The notes below the pieces were generated by a model. The model did not search any database. It saw only the letters and a program-made list of their open reading frames with translations, and was not told the origin of the DNA. Made by a program: the position numbers and the translations under genes. DNA of 21,125 bases from CAZMRF01 sp964568735 (GTDB lineage: Bacteria > Acidobacteriota > Polarisedimenticolia > JACPZX01), in contig CAZMRF010000075.1 in NCBI GenBank assembly GCA_964568735.1, positions 1-21,125 on the forward strand. The letters are read 5' to 3'. The stretch's first letter is position 1; each line of letters begins with the position of its first letter. Positions 8,247 through 15,441 of the stretch are shown here, piece by piece.

Positions 8247-10247
8247 ATGAAGGACTCCGGCTCCCGCCCGCCCCTGCCGGCCATCCTCAAGCAGGCGGAC
8301 ATCTTCGAAACGCTCGGCGACGAGGAACGCGAGGCGGTGGCCTCGCGAATGGAGCTGCGGCGCCACCGGGCCGGCACCAGCGTCTTCAAGGAGGGCGATC
8401 CGAGCGACGGCCTCTACGTCGTTCACTCCGGAGAGGTCGGGGTCGTCACGGCCGCCGCGGGCCGGGAGCGCATCCTCGCGAGGCTGGGGCGCGGCCAGTG
8501 CTTCGGCGAGATGTCCCTGCTGACGGGCGAGCCGCGCTCGACCGGCGTCGTCGCCACGCTCGACACCGAGCTCCTCTTCCTCGCCGGCCGCGCCTTCGAC
8601 GATCTCCTGAAGCTTTATCCCGCCGTTGCGTTGGCCATCGGCAGGACGCTGAGCCTGCGCCTGCGCAAGGCGAACCTCGCAGCCCGCGACGAAGCGCGCG
8701 AGCGGATCATCTTCTGCTTCTGCGCCGCGCCCCGGGTCGAGACGGGCTCATTCACGACCGGCCTGGCGCGCTCCCTCGCCGCCTGCCGGCGCGGGGAGGT
8801 CCTCGTCATCTGCCTGGGACGGGGCCCCGAGGCGCCCGCGCCCGAGCTGAGCATCGATGATCTCGCGAAGGCGCTCCGCGCGGGTCAGGCGCCTCCCCTC
8901 GCGAGCTGCGCCTCGCTCCTGGAGCCGGGAGTCCGCACTCTCTCGCTCAGCGTCACGGAGAGCGACTGGGACCCGAGGCTCCTCGGGAGACTCCTGGGGC
9001 TCGCGGTGAACCAGTGCCGGGGGATCGTCGTCTCGGCCGATCTCGCGACGGTGGCCGCCTCCGGTGATGGATCCGGGCGGATCCAGTTCCTGAGCCAGGC
9101 GCTCCGCCAGGCCGACGCGGCGCTGCTCCTGGTCGACACCTCCGCGCAGAGCCTCGACATGGCGCGCGCCATGGACATCCAGCCCTCGGTCGATGGAGGG
9201 GAGGAACCCGTGCCGTGGAAGGTCGTCCTCCTCCGTCCGGAGACGGTGGTGCCGGGGACGATCGAGCAGGCGGAGGATCGCCTGGGCCTCCCCGTCTCCT
9301 ACCAGGTCGTCACCGGCAACAGCGCGAGCCTCGACCGGCTGGCTCGAAGGCTGAGCGGCGCCGCCGTGGGGGTGGCCCTCGGCGGGGGTGGGGCGCGCGG
9401 CCTCGCGCACATCGGGATACTCGACGTCCTCATTCATGAGGGGATCCCCGTCGACGTCCTCGGCGGGACGAGCATGGGCTCGATCATCTCCTCGCTCTTT
9501 GCGGCCGGGATGTCGGCGACGGAGGTTACGCGGACGGTGCGCCGCGAATGGGTGCAGCGGAACCCTCTCAACGACTACACCTTCCCGCACTCCGGGCTCA
9601 TACGCGGCCGGCGGGCCGAACGCGTGCTGCGCCGCGTCCTGGGTGAGATCAACATCGAAGACCTCCACAGTCCCTACTTCGCGGTGGCCGCGGATCTCGT
9701 CGCGGCCGAAGAGGTCGTCATGTCGCGCGGCCCGCTCTGGCGCGCCGTGAGGGCCAGCGGCTCGATCCCGATCCTGCTCCTGCCCGTGAAGACCGACGGG
9801 CGCTTCCTCGTGGACGGCGGCATCATCAACAACGTCCCCGGAGATCTCCTCGGGCGGTTCGGCGCCGACATCTCCGTGGCGGTCGACGTGACGCTGAGGC
9901 GCGAGGCCTACTTCGAGCGCCTCCACGACGTCAATCGGAAGGTGGGCTTCGTGGGGAGGATGATGCGCCGGGTGGGCTTCCTCTCGGAGTGGGTCGAGTA
10001 CCCTTCGATCATCAGAACTCTGCGCCGCGTGATCGACATCGAAGGGATCGAGATCATGAAGACGAAGTCGGCCACCTTCGACACCTGCATCCGGCCGGAC
10101 GTGGCGGGCTTCGACATCCTGGATTTCTCCAGGCTCGACGAGCTGATCGAGGTGGGGAGGAGCGCCGCGGCCGAGGCGGTTCCGCTGATCCGCGCCCGCA
10201 TGGATGAGGCGGTGCGGCGGGCGGCCACGGAGAGGGCGAGCGCCTGA
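8247..10247 (+). CDS. NTE-like protein: cyclic nucleotide-binding domain plus patatin phospholipase
   Basis: The 666-residue protein starts at ATG 8247 (AGGA just upstream); the longer open frame from 8142 crosses the promoter. Residues about 10-130 are a cNMP-binding domain with the phosphate-binding cassette FGEMSLLTGEPRS (Phe86, Glu88, Arg97). Residues about 155-370 resemble a MinD/SIMIBI-type nucleotide-binding fold, but where the P-loop is expected the sequence reads APRVETGSFTT without a GK[ST], so it is probably degenerate. Residues about 375-600 are a patatin lipase: glycine-rich oxyanion motif GGGGARG (from 379), nucleophile Ser409 in GTSMG, catalytic Asp523 in DGG. The domain order is that of neuropathy target esterase and its bacterial homologues, which hydrolyse (lyso)phospholipids. 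Cyclic nucleotide control is known for the domain but unproven here. It is divergent from the membrane glycosyltransferase operon. Confidence 0.9.
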   Translation: MKDSGSRPPLPAILKQADIFETLGDEEREAVASRMELRRHRAGTSVFKEGDPSDGLYVVHSGEVGVVTAAAGRERILARLGRGQCFGEMSLLTGEPRSTGVVATLDTELLFLAGRAFDDLLKLYPAVALAIGRTLSLRLRKANLAARDEARERIIFCFCAAPRVETGSFTTGLARSLAACRRGEVLVICLGRGPEAPAPELSIDDLAKALRAGQAPPLASCASLLEPGVRTLSLSVTESDWDPRLLGRLLGLAVNQCRGIVVSADLATVAASGDGSGRIQFLSQALRQADAALLLVDTSAQSLDMARAMDIQPSVDGGEEPVPWKVVLLRPETVVPGTIEQAEDRLGLPVSYQVVTGNSASLDRLARRLSGAAVGVALGGGGARGLAHIGILDVLIHEGIPVDVLGGTSMGSIISSLFAAGMSATEVTRTVRREWVQRNPLNDYTFPHSGLIRGRRAERVLRRVLGEINIEDLHSPYFAVAADLVAAEEVVMSRGPLWRAVRASGSIPILLLPVKTDGRFLVDGGIINNVPGDLLGRFGADISVAVDVTLRREAYFERLHDVNRKVGFVGRMMRRVGFLSEWVEYPSIIRTLRRVIDIEGIEIMKTKSATFDTCIRPDVAGFDILDFSRLDELIEVGRSAAAEAVPLIRARMDEAVRRAATERASA

Positions 10248-10248
10248 G

Positions 10249-10566
10249 TCAGGAGTCGGAGAGGCGCCGGCTCTTCCCGCGCGCCTGCGGCCCGGCGCCT
10301 TCGCTCGCGCCCGGCTGATCCTTCTCCGCAGCGCGCCGGGGTCCACCCTTCGTGGCGGACCACAGGGCCACGCGCCCCGACTCGAGGAGCCTCTGACCCT
10401 CGGGCGAGGCCGGATCGATCTCGCGGATCAGGCGGCGCCCCACGGATTCGAGGATGGGGAGAACCCGGCCGTCCCCAGAGACGGGGGCCGAGTAGTGCTT
10501 GCGGATCGATTCCGGGAAGGCGCTGTCGCCGCGGTCGTGGGAGCGGCTCTTGCCGGGTTCATTCAT
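10249..10566 (-). CDS. Hypothetical protein, 105 residues
   Basis: The ORF runs from ATG 10566 to TGA ending at 10249, convergent with and only one base from the patatin gene stop. I recognise no family. The middle (FPESIRKHYSAPVSGDGRVL, then a helix with SVGRRLIREIDPASPEGQRLL) has balanced, protein-like composition, while both ends are charged and low-complexity; the C-terminal tail is rich in Gly, Arg, Lys and Ala. There is no signal peptide or membrane helix and the ribosome-binding site is weak. It could be a small cytosolic protein; the alternative is a spurious ORF, since open frames are common in GC-rich DNA. Confidence 0.45.
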   Translation of the reverse strand: MNEPGKSRSHDRGDSAFPESIRKHYSAPVSGDGRVLPILESVGRRLIREIDPASPEGQRLLESGRVALWSATKGGPRRAAEKDQPGASEGAGPQARGKSRRLSDS

Positions 10567-10687
10567 GTTCCGAGGGTACGCCCGGGGCTTGAGCGGATCA
10601 AGGCGGACTCGGCGTCATCGCATCGTAGTGAGCGCCACATGAGTTGAGGATTAACGGGCCCTCCAGAGTGGGGCGAAGCCTGCGGCG

Positions 10688-10704
10688 CGCCTCGAGAAGA
10701 GGCG
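10688..10704 (-). terminator. Hairpin downstream of the zinc-ribbon gene
   Basis: CGCCTC and GAGGCG form a 6-bp stem around GAGAA, extendable by a wobble pair. It lies about 30 bases after the stop of the minus-strand zinc-ribbon gene. No T-run follows. The interval 10567-10734 holds nothing else I can name. Confidence 0.25.
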
Positions 10705-10734
10705 TGACCCAGGAAACCGAGCCGCGACGATCCG

Positions 10735-11271
10735 CTACGACTCATGTTCGCTGCCGCCTCCCGGCGCCGGCGTTGCGGGCACCGCATCTACCTGCGAGTC
10801 GTCTGGCTTGAACGCCGGGCGGAGCTTCCCTTCCACCCAGTTGCGCGCGCGCGACTCCCGTCTCTGCGCCGTTGCCAGGTTGAAAGGGGCGTGCCCGGGA
10901 TGCGGAGGGAGGCCCCGGTAGCGGGCTCGGCAGACGTAGCAGACGGAGATCTTCGGCAGAGCTTGATAGAGAAGCAGGTCGATGAGCGCGACGACCGCCA
11001 GGCTCAACCCCCAGGTCCAGGGGACGAGGAGGGCCCCGGCGAGGACGATGAGGCATCCGAGCTTCTGGGGGAAGTCCTTCTGCCAGTACAGGTCCGGGCT
11101 CCCGCAGACCCTGCACTTCGAGGGAGCCGATCCGGAGGGCGCCTCGCCTCCAGCCAGGACGATCGACTCGCCACAGCGGGGGCAGGTGATCCGCGAGAGC
11201 GAGGCTCCCGGATCCGGGGCGAGGGTGGCCCCGCAGCCGGGGCAGGGCAGGGCGATTCGGGCTAAACCCAT
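10735..11271 (-). CDS. Zinc-ribbon membrane protein
   Basis: A 178-residue protein read from ATG 11271 (MGLARIALPCPGCG). An upstream in-frame extension is open but looks non-coding. The N-terminus holds a CPxCG...CPRCG zinc ribbon. A second knuckle, CRVCG (in SKCRVCGSPDLYWQKDF), pairs with CYVC after the membrane segment. Between them lies a hydrophobic hairpin (LGCLIVLAGALL and LSLAVVALIDLLLYQ), probably two membrane helices. The C-terminal 60 residues are basic and hydrophilic (FNLATAQRRESRARNW). Zinc-ribbon proteins with CxxCG-SPDLY-QKDFP sequence occur in several GC-rich lineages without known function. The gene has no clear ribosome-binding site and is divergent from iscS. Confidence 0.7.
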   Translation of the reverse strand: MGLARIALPCPGCGATLAPDPGASLSRITCPRCGESIVLAGGEAPSGSAPSKCRVCGSPDLYWQKDFPQKLGCLIVLAGALLVPWTWGLSLAVVALIDLLLYQALPKISVCYVCRARYRGLPPHPGHAPFNLATAQRRESRARNWVEGKLRPAFKPDDSQVDAVPATPAPGGGSEHES

Positions 11272-11290
11272 GTTCTGTCTGGACTTCTCC

Positions 11291-11319
11291 TTGACAGCCC
11301 GGGGGCGCCACCGTAGCCT
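11291..11319 (+). promoter_or_regulatory. Possible promoter for the isc-folE operon
   Basis: TTGACA (11291-11296) and TAGCCT (11314-11319) are separated by 17 bases. The -10 match is poor (3 of 6), and the leader to iscS would be about 160 bases. No Rrf2/IscR-type gene is present nearby. Confidence 0.3.
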
Positions 11320-11486
11320 CAGGACGGCCTTGCGCCGAAGACGGTCGAAGGACGCTTCACGGGCCGGCGTCATGGCGTGGGGCCACGGCTCGCCGCGGTG
11401 CGTCGGTGAGCAACCCGGCAGACTAGACTTGCTGCTTGGGGCCCGTCCAGACTCGCCTCCCTGCCGCGCACCGTCCGGATTGAAGA

Positions 11487-12674
11487 ATGAAAAGACCGAT
11501 CTACATGGATCATCACGCCACGACCCCGGTGCTGCCGGAGGTCCTCGACGCGATGACTCCGTTCTTCTCCGAGGAGTTCGGCAACCCCTCGAGCGCGACG
11601 CATGCCTGGGGCAAGGCCGCTGCCGACGCCGTGGAGGCAGCCCGGCGGGAGGTCGCCGACCTCATCAAGGCGCGGCCCACGGAGATCGTCTTCACGAGCG
11701 GGGCCACCGAGTCGATCAACCTCGCCCTCCGGGGCCTCGCTGAGGCCGGCGAGGGGGGGCGGGGGCGGATCGTCACCTCCGCCATCGAGCACGAGGCGGT
11801 CCTGGAGACCTGCCGGGTGCTGGAAGCCTCGGGCTGGAGTCTCGAGATCCTCCCCGTGACCTCCCAGGGGCTCGTCGAGCCCGGGAGCCTCGAGCGAGCG
11901 CTGGAGCAGCCCGCGAGCCTCGTGACGATCCAGCTCGCCAACAACGAGATCGGCACGATTCAGCCCATCGAGGATATTGGCAGGATCACGAGGTCCCACG
12001 GGGTCCCGCTGCACAGCGACGCGGCCCAGGCTGTCGGCCGGATTCCCGTGGACGTATCCACGCTGGGCGTGGATCTGCTCTCCTTCTCCTCGCACAAGAT
12101 GTACGGCCCCAAGGGGGCGGGAGCCCTCTTCGTCCGCAAGGGGGTCAAGGTCGTCCCCCAGATCACGGGAGGAGGCCACGAGAAGAAGCGGCGCTCCGGC
12201 ACGCTGAATGTCCCTGCGTTCGTGGGATTCGGGCGCGCCTCGGCGGTAGCAGGGCGCGACATGCAGACGGAGGGAGCGCGGGTTGCCGCGCTGAGGGATC
12301 GGCTGTGGAAGGGCATCCGGGAGGGGATCGACCACGTGCGGCTCAACGGCGATCCGGAGCGGAGGCTCCCGAACAACCTGAACGTCACCTTCGACTACGT
12401 GGAAGGCGAGGCCCTTCTCGTCGCTCTCCGCGACGTCGCGGCGCTGAGCACGGGCTCGGCGTGCAGCTCGGGGGCCCTGGAAGGCTCCTACGTGATCCGG
12501 GCCCTTGGCGCGAGCGAGGAGGGCAGCCAGAGCTCGGTCCGTTTCGGGCTGGGACGGTGCAACGTGGAGGCGGACATCGACCTGGTGGTCGAGAGGCTGG
12601 CCCGCGCCGTGGAGAGGCTGCGGGCGCTGTCGCCCCGGTGGGAGGAAGTCGTCTCGATGGGAGGCGGCGCTTGA
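11487..12674 (+). CDS. iscS: Cysteine desulfurase (IscS/NifS group)
   Basis: This 395-residue PLP enzyme removes sulfur from L-cysteine as an enzyme-bound persulfide and delivers it to the Fe-S scaffold. Visible motifs: N-terminal YMDHHATTPV, EIVFTSGATESIN, AIEHEAVLE, the PLP site around SDAAQAVGRIP, the Schiff-base lysine Lys204 in SSHKMYGPKG, and the sulfur-carrying Cys326 in STGSACSSG. The long loop around that cysteine and the GxxEGSYVIRAL that follows mark the group I (IscS/NifS) type rather than SufS. Length is normal. The next gene is iscU after 12 bases, followed by iscA, a minimal isc cluster lacking iscR, hscA/hscB and the usual fdx order. The ATG at 11487 has only a weak GAAGA site upstream. 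Confidence 0.95.
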   Translation: MKRPIYMDHHATTPVLPEVLDAMTPFFSEEFGNPSSATHAWGKAAADAVEAARREVADLIKARPTEIVFTSGATESINLALRGLAEAGEGGRGRIVTSAIEHEAVLETCRVLEASGWSLEILPVTSQGLVEPGSLERALEQPASLVTIQLANNEIGTIQPIEDIGRITRSHGVPLHSDAAQAVGRIPVDVSTLGVDLLSFSSHKMYGPKGAGALFVRKGVKVVPQITGGGHEKKRRSGTLNVPAFVGFGRASAVAGRDMQTEGARVAALRDRLWKGIREGIDHVRLNGDPERRLPNNLNVTFDYVEGEALLVALRDVAALSTGSACSSGALEGSYVIRALGASEEGSQSSVRFGLGRCNVEADIDLVVERLARAVERLRALSPRWEEVVSMGGGA

Positions 12675-12698
12675 GGGAAGGGGTCCGTGGCTTATAAT
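12671..12698 (+). promoter_or_regulatory. Possible internal promoter at the iscS/iscU junction
   Basis: TTGAGG (overlapping the iscS stop) and a perfect TATAAT (12693-12698, inside iscU codons 3-4) are 16 bases apart. A start near 12705 would exclude intact iscU but could serve iscA and later genes. A chance match remains possible. Confidence 0.2.
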
Positions 12699-13109
12699 CT
12701 CGTAGATTACAGCGCCCGCGTCCTGGACCATTACGAGAATCCCAGGAACGCGGGGGATCTGGAAAATCCCGACGCCGTGGCCACGGTGGAAAACCCGGCC
12801 TGCGGCGACACGGTGAGGCTGGCGCTGAGGGTCTCGGGAGGGCGCATCTCCGACGTCCGTTTCAAGGCCTCAGGCTGCGCGGCGGCCATCGCCGCCTCGT
12901 CGGCGGCCACCGAGCTGATCCTCGGCAAGAGCCTCGAGGAGGCGGCCGAGGTGGGGCGGGATCAGGTCACGGAGGCGCTCGGAGGGCTGCCGCCCTCGAA
13001 AGTTCACTGCTCGATCCTGGCGGAGCAGGCGGTCCGCACGGTTGTTGCCCGCTTCAAGAATCGCCCCGTGCTCCGGGGAATAACGAACGAAGGGAGTCCC
13101 GCATCATGA
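12687..13109 (+). CDS. iscU: Fe-S cluster assembly scaffold IscU/NifU-N type
   Basis: The 140-residue scaffold assembles a 2Fe-2S cluster using sulfur from IscS. It starts at GTG 12687 behind GGGAAGGGG. The cluster ligands are all present: Cys39 in NPACGD with the conserved Asp41, Cys64 in KASGCAAAIAAS, and His107-Cys108 in KVHCSILAEQA. The usual LPPVK loop for the HscA chaperone reads LPPSK here, and no hscA or hscB is in the window. The C-terminus adds a short tail after the normal end. Its stop overlaps the iscA start by 4 bases (ATGA), so iscU and iscA are translationally coupled. Confidence 0.92.
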   Translation: MAYNLVDYSARVLDHYENPRNAGDLENPDAVATVENPACGDTVRLALRVSGGRISDVRFKASGCAAAIAASSAATELILGKSLEEAAEVGRDQVTEALGGLPPSKVHCSILAEQAVRTVVARFKNRPVLRGITNEGSPAS

Positions 13110-13429
13110 TCACGGTCACACCAGTCGCGATCGAGAAGATCAAGGAAGCCATGCAGGCGGAAGGGAAGCCGGAGATCAACCTCCGCGTCTACGTGGAGGG
13201 GGGCGGCTGCAGCGGCCTGCAGTACGGCCTCGTCTTCGAGGAAGAGACGAAGGACGGCGACATGGCCGTCCCGTGCGATGGATTCAAGATCCTGATCGAT
13301 CGCTTCAGCCTTCCCTACCTCGAAGAGGTCACCATCGACTTCGTCACGACCCTGCAAGGGGCCGGCTTCAAGATCAACAACTCGAAGGCGACCGGCACCT
13401 GCGGCTGCGGCAGCTCGTTCAGCGCGTAG
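13106..13429 (+). CDS. iscA: A-type Fe-S carrier (IscA/ErpA family)
   Basis: The 107-residue protein is of normal length and carries the three invariant cysteines: Cys35 in EGGGCSGLQYG and the C-terminal pair Cys99/Cys101 in GTCGCGSSFS. A-type carriers receive clusters from IscU and pass them to apo-proteins. DFVTTLQGAGFKINN is the conserved pre-terminal segment. Whether it works as IscA or ErpA cannot be settled from one sequence; the position right after iscU favours the former. Two 2Fe-2S ferredoxins encoded 1.4 kb downstream in the same run are plausible clients. Confidence 0.93.
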   Translation: MITVTPVAIEKIKEAMQAEGKPEINLRVYVEGGGCSGLQYGLVFEEETKDGDMAVPCDGFKILIDRFSLPYLEEVTIDFVTTLQGAGFKINNSKATGTCGCGSSFSA

Positions 13430-13443
13430 TCGGAGTGCAACGC

Positions 13444-13899
13444 GTGGCACCGGAAACCTCCATGGAGAGGAAGCGCTTCACGGTCGACGAAGCGAACAGA
13501 ATCCTTCCGCTCCTCCGCGAGGAGGTCGTCCTCATCCAGGACCGGATGAGGTGGCTCTCGGAGAACCCTCCGCGGATGGACTACATGGTCGAGCAGTTCA
13601 AGATCCCTTCGGACTCGCCCGTCCCGCGCGACTACTTCACCAGCCTGGTCATCCTGCGCCGGGCCCTCGGCAGGCTCGAGGCCCTGGGCTGCGAGCTCAA
13701 GGACGTCGGCCGGGGACTCGTGGACTTCCCGGCGCGCCTCGCCGGCAGGGAGGTGCTCCTCTGCTGGTCTCTCGGCGAGGAGTCCGTCTCGTACTACCAC
13801 GACACACGAACGGGCTATGCGGGCCGGCAGCCGATCCCCGGTGGGCCCGAGGATCCCGACCAGGGAGGCGAGGACGGCCCTTCCGGGCGCGGCGACTAG
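13444..13899 (+). CDS. DUF2203 family protein
   Basis: About 151 residues. The N-terminal FTVDEANRILPLLREE and the C-terminal GLVDFPARLAGREVLLCWSLGEESVSYYHD-type block with TGYAGRQP match the DUF2203 family, found in many bacteria without an assigned function. The family is mostly helical at its start and ends with a small beta region. I chose GTG 13444 because GGAG lies 8 bases upstream; ATG 13462 (MERKRF) is the alternative and has only a weak site. The tail (PGGPEDPDQGGEDGPSGRGD) is acidic and disordered. The gene starts 14 bases after iscA and is probably co-transcribed with it. Confidence 0.8.
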   Translation: MAPETSMERKRFTVDEANRILPLLREEVVLIQDRMRWLSENPPRMDYMVEQFKIPSDSPVPRDYFTSLVILRRALGRLEALGCELKDVGRGLVDFPARLAGREVLLCWSLGEESVSYYHDTRTGYAGRQPIPGGPEDPDQGGEDGPSGRGD

Positions 13900-13944
13900 C
13901 TGCGGTGAGTCCGCACCGCCGCTCGAAGCGCCTTCCTATTCCGA

Positions 13945-13968
13945 GCCGCCCCGGCGAAAGCCGGCGGC
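13945..13968 (+). other. GAAA-tetraloop hairpin between DUF2203 and SDR genes
   Basis: CCGGC-GAAA-GCCGG (13951-13964) is a perfect 5-bp stem with a GNRA loop. It extends through a 2-base bulge by GCCG (13945-13948) pairing with CGGC (13965-13968). It ends 19 bases before the SDR start in the only long (88-base) spacer between iscS and folE, and could be an intercistronic stabiliser or a partial terminator. Confidence 0.3.
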
Positions 13969-13987
13969 TGCGGGCGGCTCTGATCCC

Positions 13988-14824
13988 ATGAGCGAGACCC
14001 CCGAGAGCGGCAGCCCCCTTCGCGCCGGCGAGTCCGGCGGGGGCGAGGAGCCGGACCCGCGACCGGGGAGCCGGCGCCTCGTCGGGAAGGTGGCGCTGGT
14101 GACGGGAGGCGGCTCGGGGATCGGCCGTGCCATCGCCGTCCTCTTCGCGCGCGAGGGAGCGAGCCTCGTCGTCGCGGGACGCAGGTCCGAGCCGCTCCAG
14201 GAGACAATCCGCGACATCCGGCGGCAGGGAGGGATCGGCACCTTCACGCGCGGAGACGTGAGCCGCGCCGACCGGGTCGAGATGATCGTGCAGGCGGCCA
14301 CCTACAATTTTGGCGGGCTGGACATCCTCGTGAACTGCGCGGGCCTCTTCGCGGCCGGAAGCGTCGCGGAGACCGACGAGCGCCGCTGGGATCGCGTCGT
14401 GAACACGAACCTCAAGGGGCCCTTCCTCGTGGCCCGCTACGCCATCCCCGCCATGAAGGCGCGGGGCGCGGGGTCGATCATCAACATCGCGGCGGTCCAC
14501 GGCCTCGCCGGCTGGAGGAACGCAGCGGCCTTCTCGGCCTCCAAGGGGGGACTGATCGCTCTCACACGGAGCATGGCTCTCGACTCCGCTCCCGACCGGA
14601 TCCGCGTGAACGCGATCTGCCCAGGCTCCATGGCCCCCGGCGGCGGGGGAGAGGAGGCCGCCCAGGGAGCCCCTCCGCCAGGAGTGGCTCCGCCGCTGGG
14701 CCGGATGGGACGCCCCGAGGACGTGGCGGCCCTGGCGCTCTACCTGGCCTCCGACGAGTCCTCCTGGATCACCGGCGGCCTCTTCCCGGTGGACGGCGGG
14801 CGGCTGGCGGGGCCCCATGGCTGA
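13988..14824 (+). CDS. SDR-fold protein lacking the catalytic Ser and Tyr (probable pseudoenzyme)
   Basis: The 278-residue protein begins with a disordered, Gly/Pro/Ser/Glu-rich stretch of about 33 residues, then a classical short-chain dehydrogenase fold. The cofactor motif TGGGSGIG (from Thr39) is intact, VVAGRRSEP after the second strand suggests NADP(H), and NCAG and NTNLKG are present. In the active site the usual Ser is Ala169 (IINIAAVHG) and the catalytic Tyr is Phe182 (AAFSASKGG), with the normal 13-residue spacing and Lys186 retained. Without Ser and Tyr ordinary hydride-transfer chemistry is not expected, so it may bind cofactor for a structural or sensing role, or catalyse by another route. 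Its end overlaps the first ferredoxin gene by 8 bases. The start lacks a strong ribosome-binding site; the segment before the fold may be partly untranslated. Confidence 0.85.
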   Translation: MSETPESGSPLRAGESGGGEEPDPRPGSRRLVGKVALVTGGGSGIGRAIAVLFAREGASLVVAGRRSEPLQETIRDIRRQGGIGTFTRGDVSRADRVEMIVQAATYNFGGLDILVNCAGLFAAGSVAETDERRWDRVVNTNLKGPFLVARYAIPAMKARGAGSIINIAAVHGLAGWRNAAAFSASKGGLIALTRSMALDSAPDRIRVNAICPGSMAPGGGGEEAAQGAPPPGVAPPLGRMGRPEDVAALALYLASDESSWITGGLFPVDGGRLAGPHG

Positions 14825-15131
14825 TGGCGTCAACCTGGATCTCTTCGAGCCCTTCGACCGGCTGCTGAGGATCCGCGTGCGCGGCAGGGACCACGAAGTT
14901 CCGGAGAACAACACTCTGCTGCGGGGCTTCCAGTACCTCTACGGGGACGCCGTGGTCTCGGGCCGCTTCTGCTGGAACAACGAGTGCGGCAACTGCGAGG
15001 TGAGCTGCCGTCTTCCCGGCGAGGAGGGCACGCGAAAGATCCGCGGCTGCCAGGCGCTCGTCGAGGAGGGCATGCAGGTGACGGACGTCTCGCCCGACCT
15101 CGCGCTCTTCGTGGGCGACAAGAAACCGTGA
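14817..15131 (+). CDS. 2Fe-2S ferredoxin-fold protein, first of two
   Basis: The 104-residue protein is small and soluble. After a beta-grasp-like start (LLRIRVRGRDHEVPENNTLLRGFQYL) it has FCWNNECGNCEVSC with Cys52, Cys57, Cys60 and Cys64, and Cys78 in RGCQALVEEG. The C-x4-C-x2-C plus distal Cys pattern is that of a plant-type 2Fe-2S ferredoxin or an N-terminal Fe-S domain of an oxidoreductase; Cys64 is a spare. It overlaps the SDR-fold gene by 8 bases, implying tight co-expression and perhaps a complex with it. It differs clearly from the ferredoxin that follows, so the two are not recent duplicates. It probably carries single electrons; its partner reductase is not in this window. Confidence 0.85.
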   Translation: MADGVNLDLFEPFDRLLRIRVRGRDHEVPENNTLLRGFQYLYGDAVVSGRFCWNNECGNCEVSCRLPGEEGTRKIRGCQALVEEGMQVTDVSPDLALFVGDKKP

Positions 15132-15141
15132 CTCGGCCGGG

Positions 15142-15441
15142 ATGCCGGGAGGACTCGTGCCCAGAGTGAGCTTCCCGACGCGGGGATTGTCGGGAGTGTG
15201 CCCGGAAGGGATGACCATCCACGAGGCGGTGCGGTCGATGGGCTACGTGATCGACTTTGCCTGCGGGGGCCATGCGCGATGCGGCACCTGCTGCGTGCGT
15301 GTCGTGGAGGGGCTCGCGAACCTCTCGCCCATCGGCCCCGACGAGGCCACCCAGCTGAAAGAGCTTGGCCTGGCCCCGCCTCATCGCCTCTCCTGCCAGG
15401 TGCAGGTCCAAGGAGACGTCGTTGTCCTCGCGGCCGGCTGA
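15142..15441 (+). CDS. 2Fe-2S ferredoxin, second of two
   Basis: A plant-type ferredoxin of 99 residues or fewer. Cys41, Cys47 and Cys50 lie in FACGGHARCGTCCVRV (C-x5-C-x2-C) and the fourth ligand, Cys85, in HRLSCQVQVQGDV; Cys51 is extra. The sequence GMTIHEAVRSMGYVIDFACGGHARCGTC is typical of 2Fe-2S ferredoxins of the COG0633 group. ATG 15142 gives a short leader and follows the first ferredoxin by 10 bases; GTG 15157, close after GGGAGGA (15147-15153), is an alternative start. The 3' end overlaps the HAD gene by 20 bases. With IscS, IscU and IscA upstream, cluster supply and Fe-S carriers are made from the same operon. Confidence 0.88.
   Translation: MPGGLVPRVSFPTRGLSGVCPEGMTIHEAVRSMGYVIDFACGGHARCGTCCVRVVEGLANLSPIGPDEATQLKELGLAPPHRLSCQVQVQGDVVVLAAG

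Noticed and set aside
8748..10346. A 532-codon open frame antisense to the patatin gene, and similar long frames against iscS, the glycosyltransferase and the membrane protein
   Set aside because: All are rich in Arg, Pro, Gly and Ala without family motifs, while the opposite strand encodes recognisable proteins.
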